From Actinomycetes bacterium (lineage in GTDB: Bacteria; Actinomycetota; Coriobacteriia; WRKU01; WQUG01): a stretch of DNA of 21,765 bases. Positions within the stretch are counted from its first letter, which is position 1; each line of letters opens with the position of its first letter. The notes under the pieces were generated by a model, which was not told the DNA's origin, did not search any database, and was given only the letters and a program-made list of their open reading frames with translations. A program made the position numbers and the translations under genes. This document shows, in pieces, positions 14,769 through 21,765 of the stretch. The DNA lies in the NCBI GenBank assembly GCA_009785855.1, contig WQUG01000068.1:1-21765 (forward strand), read 5' to 3'.

Positions 14769-15321
14769 CGTAATCCGGATTATCAGACGCAAGCCTACTT
14801 TCCAGTCCTACGATATGATGCTTGGTCCGATACGAAGTCCAGAGATGATCTAAAGTATACAAGTTGCTATAACTGATAGCATCAGTGATGATCTCGAGTT
14901 GTTGGCAGTCCTTGTTGTTTATGGCAAGAACATACCTCTCGCGGAACAGGTCATCTAACAGGGCGATATCCAAAACGTCGCGTCTGATCAGAAGATACAT
15001 CGTTTCAAAAAACGTCAGGTATGCGATCAGGGCAACCCTGTCTTCTTCCTGGATCCTTTCATTGGTATAGAGTTTTTTCAGGATCATCCTGATATCCTCG
15101 TTGCCTGCGAACTCACTGTTCAATGCCAGGATGAATTCACCTTCGGCCATATCTTTCGAGCGGCGCGTCTGGAACCAGATAGCGACTGCACCGATCACAG
15201 CCGTAACGGCAACAACCAGGCTTTCCAGACCTGTTCCTTGAAGGAAGTAGAACGCTACAGATGCCCCAAGTACAAGCACTGCAGCGATGATGGTAGTTCG
15301 ATATCTTCGTGTCATCCTCAT
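14752..15321 (-). CDS. Small membrane protein of unknown function
   Basis: I do not recognise the family of this 189-residue protein. After a basic start (MRMTRRYR) there are two predicted membrane helices with a short turn (about residues 9-27 and 32-50), then WFQTRRSKDM, which by the positive-inside rule puts both the N-terminus and the remaining 135 residues in the cytoplasm. That domain is helical and acidic/basic mixed, with a hydrophobic centre (ALIAYLTFFETMYLLIRRDVLDIALLDDLF). It broadly resembles cytoplasmic parts of DUF4760-type proteins, but this is only an impression. The gene follows the arc terminator by about 20 nt. A TATAGT at 15335-15330 would place the start of transcription close to the ATG, and there is no ribosome binding site, so translation may be leaderless. 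Its end overlaps the GNAT gene, which suggests a shared role. Confidence 0.7.
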   Translation of the reverse strand: MRMTRRYRTTIIAAVLVLGASVAFYFLQGTGLESLVVAVTAVIGAVAIWFQTRRSKDMAEGEFILALNSEFAGNEDIRMILKKLYTNERIQEEDRVALIAYLTFFETMYLLIRRDVLDIALLDDLFRERYVLAINNKDCQQLEIITDAISYSNLYTLDHLWTSYRTKHHIVGLESRLASDNPDYDDFVR

Positions 15322-15329
15322 GTGAAATA

Positions 15330-15335
15330 ACTATA
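15330..15335 (-). promoter_or_regulatory. Possible -10 element of the membrane protein-GNAT unit
   Basis: The minus strand has TATAGT ending 8 nt before the ATG, in an AT-rich pocket right after the arc terminator. This spacing would give a leaderless or near-leaderless transcript, in line with the missing ribosome binding site. No clear -35 is visible because the terminator stem occupies that position. Confidence 0.25.
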
Positions 15336-15342
15336 TAACAAC

Positions 15343-15372
15343 AAGGGACCCGCTGAAAACAGCGGGTCCCTT
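15343..15372 (-). terminator. Rho-independent terminator of the arc operon
   Basis: A perfect 13-bp stem is formed by AAGGGACCCGCTG (15343-15355) and CAGCGGGTCCCTT (15360-15372), closed by a four-base loop AAAA (TTTT in the minus-strand transcript). On the minus strand it is followed by GTTGTTATATAG, which is U/A rich. It lies 20 bp after the arcD stop codon, marking the end of arcA-arcB-arcD. Confidence 0.88.
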
Positions 15373-15392
15373 TCACAGCAGAATCAGTGCTC

Positions 15393-16871
15393 CTAGAACG
15401 AACTGAACAGCTCCAAGGACCCGTTGAGCACCATGATCAGGCCCCAGACTCCCAAGGCGCTGAGCGCTGTCGCGAAGACCCACTCATATATCTTCATGAC
15501 CGGTTTGAAACCCTGCTTTATCCGGTGGACGATGAAGACGATGACCCCCGGGATGAAGAGCAGGCAGGTGAAGGCCATGACTGAAAGGCCCGCCCCATAC
15601 AGCAGCCAGATCGCATAGAGACTGGCGATAAGTCCGATCACTATCTGAGCAACACGACCCTTGGTGATATCTCTCGTCTTGATCATATACTTCACTTGGA
15701 AAAACGCACTGAAGGCGTACGGAAGCAAGATAGCAGACGAGCACATGGTGTAGCCGAACTTATAGGCGCTGATCGCGAAATAGACCAACACGAGGAAGAC
15801 CTGCACGATGATAGTCGAAAGCGTCAGGGAGAACACCGGCGTATCCCGTTTGTTCAGCTTACCGAAGATAGCCGGGAAGAGCCCTTGCTTCGCTGCCAGA
15901 TAAGGCGTCTCAGTACCGAACAGAGTCCACGCAAGCCAAGCACCAGAGATCGAGATGATGACGCCTGCGTTGATGACTGCCGCCCCCCAGTTTCCCACGA
16001 TCGTCTTCAAGATCGTTGCCGTTGCCGGGAACGAGTCTATGGCGGCAATGTTCGCCTGAGACATGACGCCAAGAGAACTGATCGTGAAGATCATATACAG
16101 CACGATTACGCCCAAGAGACCGATTATCGTCGCTTTACCAACATCCTTCTTGTTACGCGCGCGCGAGCTGAACAACACAGCGCCTTCGATACCGATGAAA
16201 GACCAGAGCGTCGCCATCATCGTTGATTTCACCTGAGTGAGGATGGAGGGCATTTTACCGACATCAGCAGCCCAGGAGATCGATTTCAGGCCCCCGAGGA
16301 AGTTCGCGGAAAACGTATGGAAATTGAAAGCGAAGACCACACAGATAGCGAACAAGATCAGTGGGATGGCTTTTGCTATCGTCACGACGATGTTCACGAA
16401 CGCTGCCTGTTTTACTCCAGCTACGATCAACATCTGCACCAGCCAGAGGACCACCGACGCAACAACGATACCCAGAATGGTCGGTCCCGTCCCTGCAAAG
16501 ATCTTGATACTATCAGGAAGAAAGTATTGGACCGCAGACAAGAGGCCGACTGCATAGGCTACGTTCCCAAGAAGCGCGCTCAACCAATATGCCCAGGCGT
16601 TGCTGAAGCCCCAGAACTCACCGAAACCTTCTCGCGCGTAGCTAAAGACACCGCCCTCGAGCTCAGGCCTTCGGTTCGAAAGGTTAAGGAAAGAGTAGCC
16701 CAGCGCAAGCATCCCAACAGCCGTGATGACCCAGGCGATGATGATCGCCAGCCCTCCCGCCCCTTCTGCCATGTTCTTCGGGAGATCGAACACGCCCGTG
16801 CCGACCATAGCGCCGACAACGAGTGCTACTAACCCGCCGAGACCGACAACCTTCTTTGTATCGCTTGTCAT
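15393..16871 (-). CDS. arcD: Arginine/ornithine antiporter (APC superfamily)
   Basis: ArcD is an integral membrane exchanger importing arginine and exporting ornithine, which lets the deiminase pathway run without energy for uptake. The 492-residue protein has about 12-13 hydrophobic helices. The first contains the APC signature GGLVALVVGAMVGTGVF, as in basic amino acid/polyamine antiporters (APA group). Other conserved-looking parts are FSYAREGFGEFWGFSNAW and the IGIEGAVLFSSRARN loop. The ATG at 16871 has GGAGGT just upstream and starts 20 nt after arcB. Its place behind arcA and arcB is the main ground for naming it ArcD over another cationic amino acid exchanger such as a lysine/cadaverine or agmatine/putrescine type. 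Its base composition is more AT-rich than arcA and arcB. A strong terminator follows. Confidence 0.9.
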   Translation of the reverse strand: MTSDTKKVVGLGGLVALVVGAMVGTGVFDLPKNMAEGAGGLAIIIAWVITAVGMLALGYSFLNLSNRRPELEGGVFSYAREGFGEFWGFSNAWAYWLSALLGNVAYAVGLLSAVQYFLPDSIKIFAGTGPTILGIVVASVVLWLVQMLIVAGVKQAAFVNIVVTIAKAIPLILFAICVVFAFNFHTFSANFLGGLKSISWAADVGKMPSILTQVKSTMMATLWSFIGIEGAVLFSSRARNKKDVGKATIIGLLGVIVLYMIFTISSLGVMSQANIAAIDSFPATATILKTIVGNWGAAVINAGVIISISGAWLAWTLFGTETPYLAAKQGLFPAIFGKLNKRDTPVFSLTLSTIIVQVFLVLVYFAISAYKFGYTMCSSAILLPYAFSAFFQVKYMIKTRDITKGRVAQIVIGLIASLYAIWLLYGAGLSVMAFTCLLFIPGVIVFIVHRIKQGFKPVMKIYEWVFATALSALGVWGLIMVLNGSLELFSSF

Positions 16872-16891
16872 GATACCTCCAAGTCCGCAGT

Positions 16892-17899
16892 CTAATACTT
16901 ACCTAACGTGGCGGCGATGACCGCCTTGATCGTGTGCATGCGGTTCTCCGCCTGATCGAAGACGTGGCTGGCGCTGCTGCGGAAGACCTCGTCGGTGACC
17001 TCCATGCAGTCGATGCCGAACTGCTCTTTTATCTGGCGGCCATAGACCGTGTTCGTGTCGTGGAAGGCCGGCAGGCAGTGCAGGAAGATGGCGTCGGGCT
17101 TGCCCGTCATCTTCATGATGTCGGCGGTCACGCGATAGGGCGTGAGCAGCGCGATACGCTCGGCGAACTTGTCCTCCTCGCCCATCGAGACCCAGACGTC
17201 GGTGTAGATGACGTCTGAGCCCGGCACCGCCTCGGCCGGGTCGTCGGTGATCAGGAACTCGCCGCCGCCTTCGGCCGCCGTCTGCTTCGCCAGCTCGACG
17301 ATCTCGGGCGCCGGGTGGAGCTCCGCCGGTCCGCAGAGATGGATGTTCAAGCCGACTTTCAGGCCCGCAACGAGCAGCGAGTGCGCCATGTTGCTGCGCG
17401 TGTCGCCCATGAAGGTGAGCGTGACGCCGTCGAGCTTGCCGAAGACCTCCTTGACGGTCAGGAAGTCGGCGAGCATCTGCGTGGGATGCCACTTGTCCGT
17501 CAGGCCGTTGTAGACCGGCACGCCGGAGTACTGCGCGAGGTCCTCGACGTCATCTTGAGAGAAGCCCCGGAACTCGATGGCGTCGAACATGCGGCCGAGC
17601 ACTTTGGCGGTGTCCTCCGTGGTCTCCTTCTTGCCGAGCTGGATGTCGCCTGCGCCCAGATACTCCGGGTGCATGCCCAGGTCGATCGCGGCGACCGTGA
17701 AGGCGCAGCGCGTGCGCGTCGAGCTCTTCTCGAAGAGCAGGGCGATGTTCAAGCCCTCGCAGTAGCGATGGGGCTGCCCCGCCTTTTTGGCTGCTTTGAG
17801 CTCCGCCGCGAAATCGATCAGCGTTACGAACTCGTCTTTCGTGAAATCGACCTCTTTCAGGAAGCTGCGCCCCTTGAAGTCTTTCCGTGGATCTGCCAT
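16892..17899 (-). CDS. arcB: Ornithine carbamoyltransferase, catabolic
   Basis: ArcB converts citrulline and phosphate into ornithine and carbamoyl phosphate in the ADI pathway (the reaction is reversible; ArgF runs it the other way). The 335-residue protein shows all family signatures: the carbamoyl phosphate motif SSTRTR (residues 59-64), KWHPTQMLADF (137-147), FMGDTRSN (163-170), DVWVSMGEE in the ornithine loop (234-242), and HCLPAFHD (274-281). I chose the ATG at 17899 (MADPRKDFKGRSF), with GAAGG about 7 nt upstream. The frame remains open upstream, but those residues are arginine/serine-rich and are a shadow of the arcA end. The catabolic assignment comes from the neighbours arcA and arcD. 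A hairpin separates it from arcA. Confidence 0.95.
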   Translation of the reverse strand: MADPRKDFKGRSFLKEVDFTKDEFVTLIDFAAELKAAKKAGQPHRYCEGLNIALLFEKSSTRTRCAFTVAAIDLGMHPEYLGAGDIQLGKKETTEDTAKVLGRMFDAIEFRGFSQDDVEDLAQYSGVPVYNGLTDKWHPTQMLADFLTVKEVFGKLDGVTLTFMGDTRSNMAHSLLVAGLKVGLNIHLCGPAELHPAPEIVELAKQTAAEGGGEFLITDDPAEAVPGSDVIYTDVWVSMGEEDKFAERIALLTPYRVTADIMKMTGKPDAIFLHCLPAFHDTNTVYGRQIKEQFGIDCMEVTDEVFRSSASHVFDQAENRMHTIKAVIAATLGKY

Positions 17900-17934
17900 A
17901 TCCTTGCCTTCTTTCTCTCTTCTCTGAATGCCTT

Positions 17935-17972
17935 GAGAGGATCGGGGGCGGAAGTTCGCCCCCGATCCTCTC
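17935..17972 (-). promoter_or_regulatory. Perfect 16-bp hairpin between arcA and arcB
   Basis: GAGAGGATCGGGGGCG (17935-17950) is exactly complementary to CGCCCCCGATCCTCTC (17957-17972), with a six-base loop. It begins 6 nt after the arcA stop codon. The minus-strand sequence after it is AAGGCATTCAGAG, without a U-tract, so full termination is unlikely. A stem like this commonly stabilises the upstream message or marks an RNA processing site, which would allow more ArcA than ArcB and ArcD. That role is inference. Confidence 0.6.
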
Positions 17973-17978
17973 TGTGTC

Positions 17979-19223
17979 CTACAAGTCGATGTCCTCGCGG
18001 ATGATCGGTTGCGACATGCACCGGGGACCGCCACGGCCGCGACTGATCTCGGAGCCATGAAGCTCCAGAACGGTCATACCATGCTCGCGCAGGACCTGGT
18101 TACTCACGACGTTGCGATCGTAGGTGACAACGACTCCCGGGGCGACCGCCAGCGTGTTGCTCCCGTCGTTCCACTGCTCGCGTGCCGCGATCACCGGGTC
18201 GCCGCCGCCGCAGGGGATCAGGTCGAGCTCGTCTTGATGCAGATACTTCTTCAGGGTACCCTCAAGATCGGTCGTATGGTCAAACGACAGGCCGCGCGGC
18301 GAATCCTCATCGGCCTCGATAACGAAGACGTTCATCTGACCGTCGCTCGTCAGTATCGCGGGATGAACCGTGAACTGGTTGTAGTTGACCATCGTAAAGA
18401 CCGTATCGAGGTGCATGAAGGCCCGCGTTTCAGGGATCTCAAGCGCCAGAACACGCTTGATGATGTCCTGCTGGCTGAAAAGGTTGCGCGCGAGGTTCTC
18501 GATCGCCGGCGCCGAGGTCCGCTGGCTGACGCCTACCGCGATGGTCTCGCGCGACAGGACCAGCTCGTCGCCACCCTCGATGTTGTAGTGCTGATCGCGA
18601 TCGAGCCAGATCGGCACGTCATGGGGCGCGAAGCGCGGATGATGTTTGAGTACATAGCGCATGAAGAGCGACTCGCGGCGACGCGCCGCCATCATCATGC
18701 GGTTGATCGTCATGCCGCTGCCGATGCTCGCGGCTGGATCGCGCGTGAAGTAGAGGTTGGGCATCGGGTCCAGGTAGAAGGGATAGCGACGCTCCATCAG
18801 GTCCTGCAGACCCTGATTACCGCGGCCACCGACGTCGACCTTGCGCAGGCCCGTCATGATCGTATCGACCAGCGCATGAGAATCAAGTGAGAGCAAGTAC
18901 TCCCGCACGAAGTCCTCGTAACCGCCGACCGTCGCAGACGACTCGCGCAGGATATCGTCGACGAAGCGCTCGCGCAGACCGTCTTCGGCATCGAGCGCCT
19001 CGGCGGAAAGGTTCTCAAGATAGAGCACCTCGACGCCCTGATCGCGCAGGATCTGCGCGAAACCGTCGTGCTCTTTCTGCGCGACGGGCAGGAAGGGGAT
19101 GTCATCGAAGAGCAGGCGCTCCAGATAGTCGGGCATGAGCTTCTCGATCTCACGTCCCGGACGCTTGAGCAAGACCGTCTTGAGCGGTCCGATCTCTGAG
19201 TAGACGTGGATAGGCTGGTCCAT
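17979..19223 (-). CDS. arcA: Arginine deiminase
   Basis: ArcA hydrolyses arginine to citrulline and ammonia, the first step of the ADI fermentation and an acid-tolerance reaction. The 414-residue protein has the full active-site set: Asp162 in LYFTRDPAA, Glu216 in NIEGGDEL, His271 and Asp273 in MHLDTVFTM, and the nucleophilic Cys402 in RGRGGPRCMSQP close to the C-terminus. The beginning, VYSEIGPLKTVLLKRPG, is also typical. I chose the ATG at 19223 because a strong AAGGAGG lies 6 nt upstream. The 17 extra residues of the longer frame are arginine-rich and atypical. It is first in the arcA-arcB-arcD operon. The 132 bp between it and pheT contain candidate control sites. Confidence 0.97.
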   Translation of the reverse strand: MDQPIHVYSEIGPLKTVLLKRPGREIEKLMPDYLERLLFDDIPFLPVAQKEHDGFAQILRDQGVEVLYLENLSAEALDAEDGLRERFVDDILRESSATVGGYEDFVREYLLSLDSHALVDTIMTGLRKVDVGGRGNQGLQDLMERRYPFYLDPMPNLYFTRDPAASIGSGMTINRMMMAARRRESLFMRYVLKHHPRFAPHDVPIWLDRDQHYNIEGGDELVLSRETIAVGVSQRTSAPAIENLARNLFSQQDIIKRVLALEIPETRAFMHLDTVFTMVNYNQFTVHPAILTSDGQMNVFVIEADEDSPRGLSFDHTTDLEGTLKKYLHQDELDLIPCGGGDPVIAAREQWNDGSNTLAVAPGVVVTYDRNVVSNQVLREHGMTVLELHGSEISRGRGGPRCMSQPIIREDIDL

Positions 19224-19355
19224 GACTGGCCTCCTTCGCTCCAGCGGGGATCGCGTCCTCCTGGATCTCCTCACGCATGAAAATATGCCATCATGTTACC
19301 GAGAGTTACCTATGGCTACCAAAAACTCTATACAAAGCACACAATAAAATATGCA
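19224..19355 (-). promoter_or_regulatory. arcA upstream control region with phased repeats
   Basis: This AT-rich gap between pheT and arcA should hold the arc promoter. Three near-identical hexamers lie exactly 10 bp apart on the plus strand: GTTACC (19295-19300), GTTACC (19305-19310) and GCTACC (19315-19320). A nonamer AAAATATGC occurs twice, at 19280-19288 and 19346-19354. The first of these is part of an imperfect dyad, GCATGAAAATATGC (19275-19288). On the minus strand a TTGGTA (-35-like) and TAACAT (-10-like) lie 18 bp apart across the hexamers, but other promoter choices are possible. The AAAATATGC copies recall AT-rich arginine-repressor boxes only loosely. No terminator hairpin for pheT is visible, so read-through from pheT may occur. 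Confidence 0.45.
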
Positions 19356-21765
19356 TCAGCCCCGGAGCTGTGCCCCTGTCTGGTCCTGAAGCGCCTGCAC
19401 CAGTTTTCCGTGCTGTGCCTCGACCTCCTCGGTCGAGAGCGTGCGCTCATAGTCGACATAGAACAGATGGAAGGCAAGCGACTTCTTGCCCGCCTCGACG
19501 CCCTTGCCGGTGTAGACATCGAAGAGCTCAACAGAGGCAAGCGGGGTCTTCTTCCCCAGCGCGGTGATGCGGCTCGCAAGCGTCTGAGCGCTGACCTCCT
19601 CATCAACGACCAGCGCCACGTCGAGCCTGATGCCGGGATAGCGCGGGGGCGCGACCAGCTCGAGGTCGGCGCGCGCGGCTTTGATGAACTTACCCAGGTC
19701 GAAGTCGAAAACGCTCACCGGGAGGTCGATGTCATAGTGCGCCAGGAGCTCCGGGTGCACCTCGCCCACCACGCCGGCCACGCTGCCGCCGAGCTGGACC
19801 TCCGCGATGCGGCCCGGCTGCAGCCAGGGGTAGCTCGCGTCGTCTTTTGGTGCCTGGAAGCGAAGCTTCGTGATGTGGAGTGCGCGACTGAGGTTCTCGT
19901 AGATGCCCTTGGCGTCAAAGAAGTCGAGCGGTACCGCCGGATCGTTCCAGCCGGCGTCACGCCAGGCCCCTGCCAGGACCACACAGCCGCGCTTACGTTC
20001 GCGCGGGAGCCGGCGTCCGGGAGCCGTCGTGAACACCGTGCCGATCTCATAGAGCTGCACGTTACTCACCCCATGGGCAAGGTTGTAAGCAACGCTGTGG
20101 AGCAAGTTCGGAAGCAGCGACTCGCGCAGGATGGACTGCTCAGATGACATGGGGTTATGGAGCTGCACGAAGGGACGGTCCGCCGTGGGCGTCCTTTCAG
20201 CAGCCGCGTAGTCGGCCGGATCGCCCAAGGGCAGGGTCATCGTCTCGCTTACGCCGCTCGCGCGCAGGATCTGACCGACGCTGCGCTCGAGCTTCTGCTC
20301 GCGGGTCAGTCCGCCGCCGTGAGCACCTGCCCCGGGCAGGACCGCCGTGACCTTGTCCATACCCCAGAGGCGCAGGACCTCCTCGATGAGATCGACCTCG
20401 CGCTCCAGATCGGGGCGGAAGGCCGGGATGGTCACGGTGATCGTGCCATCTGCGCTGTCTGCGACCGGATCGAGCTCAAGGCGCCGCAGGATCTCGAAGC
20501 AGTCCTCGAAGGGGATATCGGCGCCGACCAGCGCGTACAGGCGCTCGTGGCGCAGCGTGAGGCGGGGCGCCTCGTAGGGCTCGGGATAGACGTCGATGAT
20601 ACCCGGAGCGACCGTGCCCCCCGCGATCTGGGCCATCAGCGCCGCCGCGCGGTCGAGCGCTGCCGGCGTGAAGGTCCGGTCGACCCCGCGCTCGTAGCGC
20701 ATCGAGGACTCCGAGAGCAGGCCCAGGCGCCGCGAAGTACGGCTCGTCGCCTCAGGATCGAAGATGGCGGCCTCCAGAAAGACGTTGGTCGTCGCGTCAC
20801 TGATCTCGGTGTGTTCGGCGCCCATGACGCCGCCGAGCGTGATCGGACCGGCAGGGTCGGCGATGAGCAGGTTGTCGGGGATAAGGACGCGCTCCTGACC
20901 GTCCAGCGTCGTCATCTGCTCGCCTTGCCTGGCGCGCCGCACGATGACCGCGGCGCGACCGGAGTCATCTTTCGTGATCGTGTCGAGGTCGAAGGCATGC
21001 TGCGGCTGACCGGTCTCGAACATGACGAGGTTCGTGATGTCGACCACGTTGTTGATGCTGCGCGCGCCGGCCGCCTCGACCCGGGCGGCCAGCCAGGCCG
21101 GCGAGGGGCCGACCTTGACGCCGTAGATGACGCGGGCGGTATAGCGCGGGCAGAGATCGGGCTCGTCGACGCGCACGGTGACCGCCGTCTCGATCGGCTC
21201 GCCTGCCTCCTCGACGACGCCTGCAGGGGTCGGCGCCGCCTCGACGCCGAAGATCGCGCCGAACTCTCGCGCGATGCCGCGCATCGACAGGCAGTCAGGG
21301 CGGTTCGGCGTGATCTCAAGGTCCAGGATGATGTCTCCCAGGCCGTAGTACTGCGCGAAGGGAGCGCCCACCGGCGCGTCTGACGCCAGGATCAGCAGGC
21401 CATCGGCTTCATCGCCCACCCCGAGCTCGCGCGCCGAGCAGTTCATGCCATAGCTCACGACGCCGCGGAGCTTCGACTTCTTGATCACCACACCGTCGGG
21501 CAGAGTCGCTCCGACCGTGGCGACCGGGACCTTGTCGCCGGCTTCGAAGTTCTGCGCGCCGCAGACGATCTGCAGGGGCTCACCAGCGCCGATGTCGACC
21601 TTGCAGAGCCATAAGCTGTCAGCGTTGGGATGCGGGTCGCGCGTGAGCACCTGGCCGACCATGACGCCATCCAGGGTCTGACCACTGCGAATCACGCCCT
21701 CGACGCCGGTGCCGGTCATGTCGAGGCGCGACGTGAAGTCAGCCAGGCTCATCTTCTCAAGTTCG
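19356..21765 (-). CDS. pheT: Phenylalanyl-tRNA synthetase beta subunit (5' end cut by window)
   Basis: PheT is the large subunit of the alpha2-beta2 enzyme that charges tRNA-Phe. Only the first few codons are missing. The frame stays open to the window edge, reading ELEKMSLADFTSRLD, where family members begin a little further upstream, so the internal ATG at 21752 is probably not the start. Domains in order are a tRNA-binding OB fold (about 30-145; HPNADSLWLCKVDIG, VPVATVGATLP, KSKLRGVVSYGMNCSARELG), then DLEITPNRPDCLSMRGIARE of B1, the B3/B4 editing module, and B5 with FRPDLEREVDLIEEV. A catalytic-like domain (LHNPMSSEQSILRESLLPNL) and a C-terminal FDX-ACB anticodon-binding domain (PRYPGIRLDVALVVDEEVSA; FHLFYVDYERTLST) follow. 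The length of about 800 fits. pheS is expected just outside the window. Confidence 0.95.
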   Translation of the reverse strand, partial: ELEKMSLADFTSRLDMTGTGVEGVIRSGQTLDGVMVGQVLTRDPHPNADSLWLCKVDIGAGEPLQIVCGAQNFEAGDKVPVATVGATLPDGVVIKKSKLRGVVSYGMNCSARELGVGDEADGLLILASDAPVGAPFAQYYGLGDIILDLEITPNRPDCLSMRGIAREFGAIFGVEAAPTPAGVVEEAGEPIETAVTVRVDEPDLCPRYTARVIYGVKVGPSPAWLAARVEAAGARSINNVVDITNLVMFETGQPQHAFDLDTITKDDSGRAAVIVRRARQGEQMTTLDGQERVLIPDNLLIADPAGPITLGGVMGAEHTEISDATTNVFLEAAIFDPEATSRTSRRLGLLSESSMRYERGVDRTFTPAALDRAAALMAQIAGGTVAPGIIDVYPEPYEAPRLTLRHERLYALVGADIPFEDCFEILRRLELDPVADSADGTITVTIPAFRPDLEREVDLIEEVLRLWGMDKVTAVLPGAGAHGGGLTREQKLERSVGQILRASGVSETMTLPLGDPADYAAAERTPTADRPFVQLHNPMSSEQSILRESLLPNLLHSVAYNLAHGVSNVQLYEIGTVFTTAPGRRLPRERKRGCVVLAGAWRDAGWNDPAVPLDFFDAKGIYENLSRALHITKLRFQAPKDDASYPWLQPGRIAEVQLGGSVAGVVGEVHPELLAHYDIDLPVSVFDFDLGKFIKAARADLELVAPPRYPGIRLDVALVVDEEVSAQTLASRITALGKKTPLASVELFDVYTGKGVEAGKKSLAFHLFYVDYERTLSTEEVEAQHGKLVQALQDQTGAQLRG

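Noticed and set aside
16899..17492. 197-codon minus-strand frame within arcB
   Set aside because: It is a shifted reading of arcB, very rich in Arg, Gly and His. The overlapping frame carries all OTC motifs.
17900..18058. Extension of arcB into arcA
   Set aside because: It would run through the intergenic hairpin and the arcA end in another frame. The ATG at 17899 has a ribosome binding site and a normal OTC start.

Overview
The window is 21.8 kb of moderately high-GC bacterial DNA. Every convincing gene lies on the minus strand, so transcription runs from right (about 21.7 kb) to left. A classical glycogen operon that includes glgD, an arginine deiminase (ADI) operon, and intergenic spaces with compact GC-rich palindromes together suggest a fermentative anaerobe. 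My best guess is a member of the Coriobacteriia (Actinomycetota; Olsenella/Atopobium-like). This rests on gene content and sequence style only, not on a marker gene, so the lineage is moderately confident at best.

Layout in the direction of transcription. (1) pheT, cut by the right edge of the window. (2) The ADI operon arcA-arcB-arcD, preceded by an AT-rich 132-bp upstream region with helically phased repeats. It has a 16-bp perfect hairpin between arcA and arcB and ends in a strong rho-independent terminator. (3) A lower-GC accessory pair: a small two-helix membrane protein of unknown function overlapping a GNAT acetyltransferase, closed by its own terminator. (4) About 440 bp of non-coding DNA packed with three different palindromic elements. 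One of these looks like a small insertion flanked by an 11-bp direct repeat in the leader of argS. (5) A probable eight-gene transcription unit argS-glgB-glgC-glgD-glgA-glgP-GH13 hydrolase-malQ, with gaps of 24 nt or less and repeated 1-4 nt stop/start overlaps. (6) An AT-richer winged-helix DNA-binding protein, with a perfect 24-bp palindrome over its upstream region and the malQ stop codon. (7) About 110 bp at the left edge with no recognisable intact gene.

How the genes work together. GlgC, with the catalytically degenerate paralogue GlgD, makes ADP-glucose. GlgA extends the alpha-1,4 chains and GlgB introduces branches. GlgP releases glucose-1-phosphate, and the GH13 hydrolase and MalQ process maltodextrins, so synthesis and breakdown of storage glucan are encoded together. 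Unusually, arginyl-tRNA synthetase heads this unit. ArcD imports arginine in exchange for ornithine, ArcA makes citrulline and ammonia, and ArcB makes ornithine and carbamoyl phosphate. The ATP-yielding carbamate kinase (arcC) is not in the window.

Nothing here is clearly a new defence or mobile system. The points most worth a second look are the winged-helix gene with its perfect palindrome, the structured elements upstream of argS, the argS-glycogen linkage, and the phased repeats upstream of arcA.
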